A stretch of 64,000 bases of DNA from Nectonema munidae (taxonomy: Eukaryota; Nematomorpha; Nectonematoida; Nectonematidae): the NCBI GenBank assembly GCA_030549495.1, contig JAUIRK010000511.1, positions 904,001 to 968,000 of the forward strand, read 5' to 3'. The first letter of the stretch is position 1, and every line of letters starts with the position of its first letter. The position numbers and the translations under genes were made by a program. The notes below the pieces were generated by a model that did no database searches, was not told the DNA's origin, and saw only the letters and a program-made list of their open reading frames with translations. Positions 45,301-54,300 of the stretch are shown here, in pieces.

Positions 45301-48300
45301 AGATGTATTTAATAATCTTGATAATTTTTTTTATTTAAAAAAGATGTTAAGAAATCGATTATACCGGAGTTTCATAAAATTTTTGGCAAATTCACTAGAA
45401 GAGCTACTATATTGAGAATTTAGTTAAAATTAAAAGAAAATGAAATATAATTTAGTTTTGAGTCAATGTTTCAAGATGGTGAGTTTTTTACTAAAATTTC
45501 CTACTTTTTACAATTCTGTGCTACTGAACTTTTAATTTTCTGATTATTTAAAAGTTTATAGGATTTTGATTTTTTTGTCGTGAGTAAAAATATTAGTTTC
45601 ATAGGGAATTGTTACGATTTTCTGATTAGATAGTAAATTACATTTTTCTCAAAGTGAGACATGACGTTAGCACCCATCCTTTTGGATATCGTAGCCCGCC
45701 CGAAATGCTGAGTCCAGGTCTACCTGGATTTTCCATCCCACTAAACGCCCACCGGCCCTTGTTACTGCATAGCTATACCTGGATATATATATATAATTTT
45801 ACAAGAATATATGTTACAAATATATAAATACAGCTGAGTGAACGATACAATCCTGACGCGAACGCTCCCAATTTAGGAAACAATCTTAATGTCTAGTGAT
45901 AGCTTGATTACTAACAAGGTTATAATCGGGTCGCCAGATAGACCTATGAGCAGACCTATGAGACATGACTTGGAAATGGAGTTTTATATAAAAAGTAAGT
46001 TTTATTCAAAAATTTATGGCAAACTTATTTTGAATATATTAAACAATACAAATTTTGAATCCTTCAGTATTCTGGAATTGTCTGTACTATGATGACCTTT
46101 TTTATATCTCTGGTATGAGATTATTCATCGTAAAAAGTTAACTCGCTTGGAGATATACAGTAACTGTGCTTAATAAAGTTGTAGAGATTATTTCTAGGGC
46201 GGAAAAAGAAGAATTACTTTCTTGCAATTCTATGATGTGATTGCTTCTTCTATGAATTCGCAGGCATTTGAAACCATGTTTGCTAAAAACAAAAGACAAT
46301 AATCATTGATTGAAAAATTTTTAAAAAGTTTATTTTGACGATGGGAAGAAGTTTTTTTATGCTGGAGTGAATAGAATTGAAATTAAGTCGTAGAATAAAA
46401 GCTTAGATATATCACAAGTTGATATATTATAAGAAAACTATAAAGTTATCCTAAATTCGCCATACATAAGAAAAATTTATTTATTTTTTAAAAAGAAAAA
46501 ATGATAAAAAGAATGTATATTTAAGTCGTATGCTCCATATGGTAAGCATTATTTTTTCGGAGAAATGGAGAAAAGGTAATTTTTGGTTATGTTTGAATTA
46601 AGAACAGAAGATTTGTATAAAAAACATTAATTAACGCAACCGGTTTTCTTATTGTTAGTATACATTTTTTTTCCCGGTTTAAAAATTTATTTTTTTTGCC
46701 GACTTTTGAATCACCCGAAAGAATTCATTAACTTCGTCAGCAGTATCTTGGGGTTTTTCTATCAACAAGGCATCTTTTGTTTAACTATGAGAAAAAAAGG
46801 CTTGATGCAGGATCGAAGCCACTATCTTGTGGTAACGAAATCAAGTATCTAGGTAAGCTTTACTCACCCCCTTTTATAAAATGCATACATCAATATAATT
46901 TAATAGGTATTTTCGATTGATTTTAAAAGTAATTGATCTATTTAAATAATAAAACTAAACAAAATCTAAGTAAATGATATAATCTTTGTATTTAATGCAA
47001 AACTTAATATTTATTTAATAAAACAAATCCACAAATATGGCTGGTCAAGGAATGGGTCAAGATTAAGAGAATTTAAAAAAAGCAGAAATGATAGATGAAT
47101 GTGAATTTCTTTACCAGTTGGAGACTGCGTAAACAACAAATTCCAAATATGTGGAATCATTTATCAAATTTTGGGGAATTTGGTGAACACAAGTTTCACT
47201 TTCTACTTCTTGAGAACGTGAATTGTACTTGTGAAGAACTTTTCCGCCATTTTCTCTCCCAGAGTCCAATCGAACGAAGTGACTATGGTCCAACATTTTC
47301 CACTTATCTTTATTTGCTAAGTGGCGTGGAAAATAACAGCTGGTATGTCTGGAAAGCATTGCAAATCCTGCAAAAGAAGATAGAAAGAATTTATGCAAAT
47401 CATGATAACGGAATTATTTTTCGTATTGTTAATAAAATTCAAGATTACGAACTTTCAAAAAGAATCTTTGTATCTATTAGTTAGAAGATATGTTATTTTT
47501 TAGAAATTATTCATACGAATCTTCGATAATTGAAATTATGGAGGAATGTCGACTGGGAATCCAGTTGTTGATCCTAACCATATACCCTAGGATTCAAGAG
47601 CTGTCCCATCACGAAAAAGTTTCTTTTATGAAAAATATTTCATATAAACAAAGCTAGTAGTTGCGAAACTATTGTAACCGGTGACCTATCAAAAAATTAT
47701 GCTGACCAAGTAAGCAAACTTAGGATAAATTTTATTGGTGTGATATTTCTGCCAAACATTTTTGCATGTTTTCTTTTGCTAGAATTAAAGTCTTAAGAGC
47801 TCGTTTGCCTCATCTTCCAAAGTTTAAAACTTAAATTTGTACATTTCTGCAAAAAAATTCGCAACTCTTCTATAATTCTCCATTGATGTGTTAATCAATT
47901 AAATTACATACTTCTTTCTCACCTGTAATAGCGTTTTCAAAAAAAAAATAAAAAATAGTATCCTGGTAAAAAAACGCAAAAACTGATATTGCCTCTGAGT
48001 GACGTGTTTTCTACAAAAGGGCAGCCAGAAGCATTCAAGCCAAGAACTTCAGTATCAAAGTCAATTACCTGAAGACCCTTATAACTATTTAAAAAAAAAC
48101 TTAGAAAAATGTTGAGGATTGATGTGGAATAAGAAAATGCTAGTCGGAGTTCCTACAATTCCTTCGATTTTGGAAGCGAACAGTTCATAAGCACTACAGT
48201 CATTGGACTCCATTGAACACAATAAAATGGTAGACAGCTGAGTTTTTTATAAGAAAAAATTGTTTAAAACATTTCTTATCCATTATGTTAGAACTTATGA

Positions 48301-51300
48301 GCCTTTTTAAACCATCCTATACATACTTTATCTTTTTTTTTTTACAAATCACACAAATTCAATGTTTCATAATTTCATTTACTTTTTAATTCATTTTTGA
48401 CTCTGTTATATCTCTGTGGTGTATGTATGAAATAAATTTTTCTTCTTCTTATCCATCCAGAAAAAAATTTTAAGCAATCATAACACTTTACAGCATAACG
48501 AAGCAAAACTCTAACTTTTGGAAAATATGCAATAATAGACTGTCTTTTTATAGGGTTCGATTAGCGTTACAATTAGACTAAGCGCAAACCTAAATCTATT
48601 TAACCCAATCAACTGTCTTCTTATAGGGATACGGGCAGTACCCGCGATAAAAAAAATTATTAGGGGGGGGGGGGGGGGGGGCTTTGAAGAAGCAATAAAA
48701 ATTACCATTATGGAAAAAATGTATTATTTCATCAGAAGAGGGCGCTAAAAGTAATATATAAATTACAAAAACAAATTGTTATAAAGGCATTTAATCATTT
48801 TCAAACAGTTTTGTTTCCACAGCTATATGTTTTTATAATTTTTTCTTAAGTTAAGACACTCGGGGCAAGTTCAAAATTTTCAGGCGGGGGGGGGGCAAAA
48901 AATAAAACTGGGGGGGGGGGCCCTTGCCCCAAAAATATATAGATAGCGCGGGCTCTAGATACAGGCCCAAACTATCCCTAACCCCTATTCAAGAATATAT
49001 TGGATAAGTGTTGGATTTATTTTAAGTTTGTGCAACAATGAATCTATTATTTGAAATAATGATTTAACACGCTTTGAACTTTTATTTTAGTATATTGTAA
49101 GTGCCGATGTACTTTTAAAGCGTTTTTTGCCTCTTCTTCGCTTAATAAATAGTCTATGTTATGTATGTCAAAAAAGATGCTAAAAGTACTGTCTTTTAGG
49201 CGAAACACATGCATTCCAACATTTGTAGAAAATATTCCAAAGCAAGTTGAATCAAAGGACATTGACAGCTCAATTTCATCTTGAGCCAGCTGTTTTATTA
49301 TCTGAAAGTAAATAAAGTCAAATTAACCCTAAAATATATAATATACATATGGTTCCAAAAATTGCAAATATAAAAATGAGAGAAATAAACGTAAAATTAA
49401 AGTAAAGCTATATATAGCTATATTTAATACGCTCGTGAACAGAAATCTAATCCATTACAGATACCTTAAATGTTTTTATGGCTATATTTGCATTAAAAAT
49501 ATAGAATGAAGTAAAAATAAGTTTTTTTATTTTTCACTTTTTTATACCTATTTTGGGAAAAGGTTCAGTGTCTAAGAATATGCAAGATCGTAGAATCATG
49601 CCGTACTAATTATGTGCCGAGTATCTGAAAAGTGTAATATATAAATAAATATGCTAATGTTACGTTATGGGTTAATTTTATCCTTAACACTAATCCTATT
49701 TTTTTATCATTTCGATAACCAGTGTTCACACATATCCATTTCTGAATCATGGAGAATTTTCCCTAAAGAACATGCCCGTTGATAAGGGCCAAGGGGCCTG
49801 AAAGTACAGCCCCAGTAGAATCAATTTTGGGCCTACTCCTGTGCTTAGAGTCTGGTCTCGGGCTTATGTCAATCAAACTACAGGTTCAAAGAGATTATCA
49901 GTGAATCAGATCAACCAAATTCTCAAAATTAATTCACGCGTATAAGAGAAGAATTCAAATTACGAAGCAACGATATTGATTATTGGTTGCGCCATATGCG
50001 ATTTCTTTGGAAAGAGATTCTCTTATATCCACTTTGCCAGCCAAAATCTTGTTTTCGCCATCATTCCAAACTGCCAAACAAGTTAAACTGAATTCTAAAA
50101 TGGAAAACACGTGATTAAAAGCTTGGGAAAAGATTTTGAAGATTGATCACCAGAAAAAGATTGTCCTTGGAAAGAATTACTTCTGTTTTTGAGAGCTATC
50201 ATAAGTGGGACAGTTGTTGTTGTTGTTGTTAGCCCCTAGATCAGTGGTTCCCAACCTTTTTTGCTTGTGGACCCTTTGAGCGAAAATCTTAGTAACTGTG
50301 GACCCCCATGATCTATAAGAGATCTGTATAAATATGTATATTCAAATAGGGAAAACATTTAAATTATAATTGTAAATTAAAAAAAACGAATATATATTAT
50401 ATTCATAATTTCACATCTAAAGGCTTCCTTGAACAAGATAAACAAAAATCTTTCAGCATAATATTTTTGAATCAAATATCAATAAAAAGAAGTACAATAT
50501 AGCATTTAAATTTTATTATTCTTAAAAAAAAGTAACGGTGTCGTACAAATTAATGAGAACCTTGAGCTTTATGTTGTGAAGCCAATTTTTAATATTTGGT
50601 TCCAAATTCAATAAAGCCAGGCGCAGGTCTCCTCTTTTCACAAGGTAAAGACGATTACGATACTTGGTCAATAGCTGATTCGCTCAACCAAAACCACATT
50701 CCACAAGATAGGTAGACGGAAAAGCAATGATGTACATTTCAACGTTTTCCCATAATAGGGGATATTTACAGGCAAACTCACTACGTCTCCATGCATTTTG
50801 TTGATCTTTATTAAATAAACTTTGAGCCCACTCGTCACATAATTCAAGTAGTTCTTCTTGTAAGTCAATTGAAACATCAGCAGCATTCACCTCAAATGGA
50901 TTGGATACCCAGTTTTGGAATTTTCAGCTCTAAGAAGTCTTTAAAACCAGTCATCATGTCTTCGTGAGTATTTTTCAGATAGTCAACGTATGCAATACAG
51001 TCATCATCTTTTAAATTACTGCTAACTGGAAGTAAGTGCTGGAAATTGATCAAGCTTACGACGTGAGATGTTGGTAATGTACAATGCGAGTTTTCAATAA
51101 TTCAATGAAACAAGTCTTATATTTCAAGTGCCGAAATAGAGGGATATACGATAATGACTTTCAAATAAAATCCGATATGCATTCAGGCCTCGATAATATA
51201 ATCAAAGCGCCAAGTAGCTAGAGATTACTGTAATCAACTTCATTCAAACTAAAAATGGATTCATAGATACTATTCACTAATAATTGTATTGTACAATTAA

Positions 51301-54300
51301 CTTGACTCTTATTAGAATAAATATAAATATATTGTGGTATCCGTGGCTCAGACAGTAGTAATTTAACATTTTAGGTGAATAGATAAAAATTGAGAAATAT
51401 GGTCATTAGATGTCCAAACCATATAAAATATGCATACATCCGATTTTTATTTTATTATTATACACTTTTTAGTATAAACATTTTAGAATATATTGCATAA
51501 ATAGCTTGTCAATTAAGCGCTAAAAGCAGTGAGTGCTGATAACTCATTTGTTTACATATTATTTATTTTTGACAAAGACATCATGGACCCCTTACTCTGC
51601 TAAAAGGACCCCGAATATTCATATTTTTGTCCATGGACCCCCTTAAATTCCCAATGGACACTTAGGGGTCCATGTAGACCCCGTTGGGAAACCTTGCCCT
51701 AGATTATACTATCTCTATATGAGTATAATCTATCAGTTCAAAACAAAGCTTTGTTTAAACTGAGAAAGTATTTCCATAAAAGCAAGTACTCTCAGGGAAA
51801 AGTAGTGGGACAGTTAAAAGTCAATAAAGTCACCTTTTGATTTCTAATAGCATTAATTCTAAAACGCGTAAAATGTCTTATTTTATAACGTTTGTGTAAA
51901 AGAAGTCCACCTAATTTGGTCAAACAAAAGTCAACTTTTTTAATAGTCCATTTTTTGTAAGTAATCAAGATTTTGAAAAGTATTTGACAATTTTGGAATT
52001 GCTTTTATGTATATTATTTTTATGTAGAGTTTACAAAGCAACTAAAAAAAGATTATTTCATTTTTATATTTATTTGATAGATCATTTTAAATATATATTA
52101 TTTTTGACTCCTCCATTCTCGCACACGAATAAAATAATTGAAAAATGTGATCTTGGAATCTTAGACTGAAAGATGCATTTGATTTATGTGGAAATATCGA
52201 AGTTGAAGATGATGTATGTGGTATGAGAAACTTCATGAAAAACAAAATAATAAAAAGAAATCATAAACATATAAAAAAAAAAGAAAAAGTCTTCTCTATC
52301 ACATGCAAAAGAGAGGGGAAAGAAACCGTACTTGTTTGCTTGGGGGAAGGCGTGACGTCACACTTTGCAAAATTGAACTCGTATTTAGAAGGATTGAGAC
52401 AGGATTCGAAACGCAAGCTTGAGGAGTTGCACTTTCCTTGATCGCTTTCATATACAAAGGAATAGGACTTGGAGTTGAAGGGGCAGTTGATTTCACTAGG
52501 ATTTTCTATTTCAAAATGAAATGATTTTCGTTATGGACATCTCAATGAAACTTTCTGCAATCTAAGCTTTAAGCCCAACTTTAAGTTACAGAGGCCAGTT
52601 TAGTGCACCAATTATTTTACTTAGCCTAATTTATACCGAAAAGTACAAGAAGAATTAAATAAAATTAAATTGGAATTTTAAATCTAATTCGTTTCAGGTC
52701 TGATAAAGAATATAGTTAGTCAACTATTTACAAGTTTTGACAAGTTTATTTGGGTAATAATTAACATTCTGTTAATCCATTAATGGATACAATGCTTTCA
52801 GAGATCGCAAAGGATCAAAGAATAGGAATTGGATGGAAGCAGTCAAGCTCTGATTTAGTTCTTCATGAGAAATGATGCTGTAACATCATTGAATCGAAAT
52901 AATGGAATTGAAGACTTTTTATTTGCTAGATATATTGCTAATTTTTCGGTAACTTTTTGTAAAATGATTTCTGGTTACGTCGTTTCGCTGAATGAAACAC
53001 TTACTAACTAATCACTAAAAGAAACAAACTAATTTCAATAATTAAAAATAACTCTTAAGATTGCAAAAATCATGAATAAAATTAAGAATTCAAGTGCATT
53101 CAAATCAAAAAGTGTCGATTCAAGTGGATTTAACAAAAAAATTATCTCCTTTTTACCTCTTAGTCTTGTGTAGCGATAATGCAAAAATATCCCAATGAAG
53201 AATAGGAAGGAGATTGGGGTGCTAATTTTTGAACTATCAAATTAAGCTGTCTGAAGGCGAAAAGAAAACATATGATGTATTTGTCAAGCCATATCTATAT
53301 ACAGATTACATTTTCATGAAAGAAATTATAATGAATGATAGATGTTTGTCATATTTTTTTAGGGTAATGAAAACATTTTTAGGGGAGCTTGAAAATTAGC
53401 AGGGGGAGAGCTTGAGAAATTGTTGGGAGGGGGGCTTGTGCCCAAAAATTTAATAGGTAGCGCGGGCTCTGCTTTGGAAGGAGTGTCAAAAAATGTAATT
53501 GCTCGCTAGAGTCTTTGCAGTAATCAGGTCAAATTAAAAAGAAGAAATAATCTAATAAAAAAACTTAAACTATTAATAATTTTTTAACGAAATTTAACTT
53601 AAACTGGAAATAAAATGGGAAAAGTAACAAAAAAATTATATATTCAAGAATGAATAATCTGGTGGGAAAATAAGACAGAGAAAAAAAATAAAAAAGACCA
53701 AATTTCTAAGGCTAATAAGCGGAAGAAAAATAAAGTAAAATAATAAAAATTATAAGGCGACAGATGGCCTAGTGGTATAGGAACGTAGGGTCAGATCCAG
53801 ATGGGATAGGTTCGATTCCCGATCGCGACTATCCTTACCATCTGTCCGGCTATGGAAGAATATTCATCCCTATGTATGCGATAACGACAACTAAAAAATA
53901 ATTCTAAAAAGGAATGAATAAACATGAGGAATTTCTATTAAAATTTTCCTTATTGTTGAAATATTAACATAACCCCACCTTTAAAACAAACTCCTAATTT
54001 ATCTAATAGTAGGATGACTTTAATTTTTATCGTTCTTAAATTAATTTCTTAAAAAAGAAAGCAAAAAAAAAAACTTTTTAAAAAATAAAAAAAAAAGTCA
54101 AGAACTGTATAATAAATCTAATATATATCTTTTTAAATTAAATATAAATGTATTCAAACGAGTGTTTTGAGTTTCTTAATGCAATATAAAAATGTGTATA
54201 CACTATTTTTCTTCTATTTTGTAATATTTTCAAATCTATTTAGTCTTTAGAAAAATAAAATTTTATTTTAAGAGCAGACGAAATACAAAATGAAATTTAA

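Noticed and set aside
49047-49301. Alternative exon of the surrounding cysteine-rich gene
   Set aside because: Entering from exon c in phase 1 meets a stop after eight codons.
53758-53850. tRNA gene suggested by strong A and B boxes
   Set aside because: The middle does not form an anticodon arm and the sequence continues into a body shared with 41690-41826, so it is a SINE.
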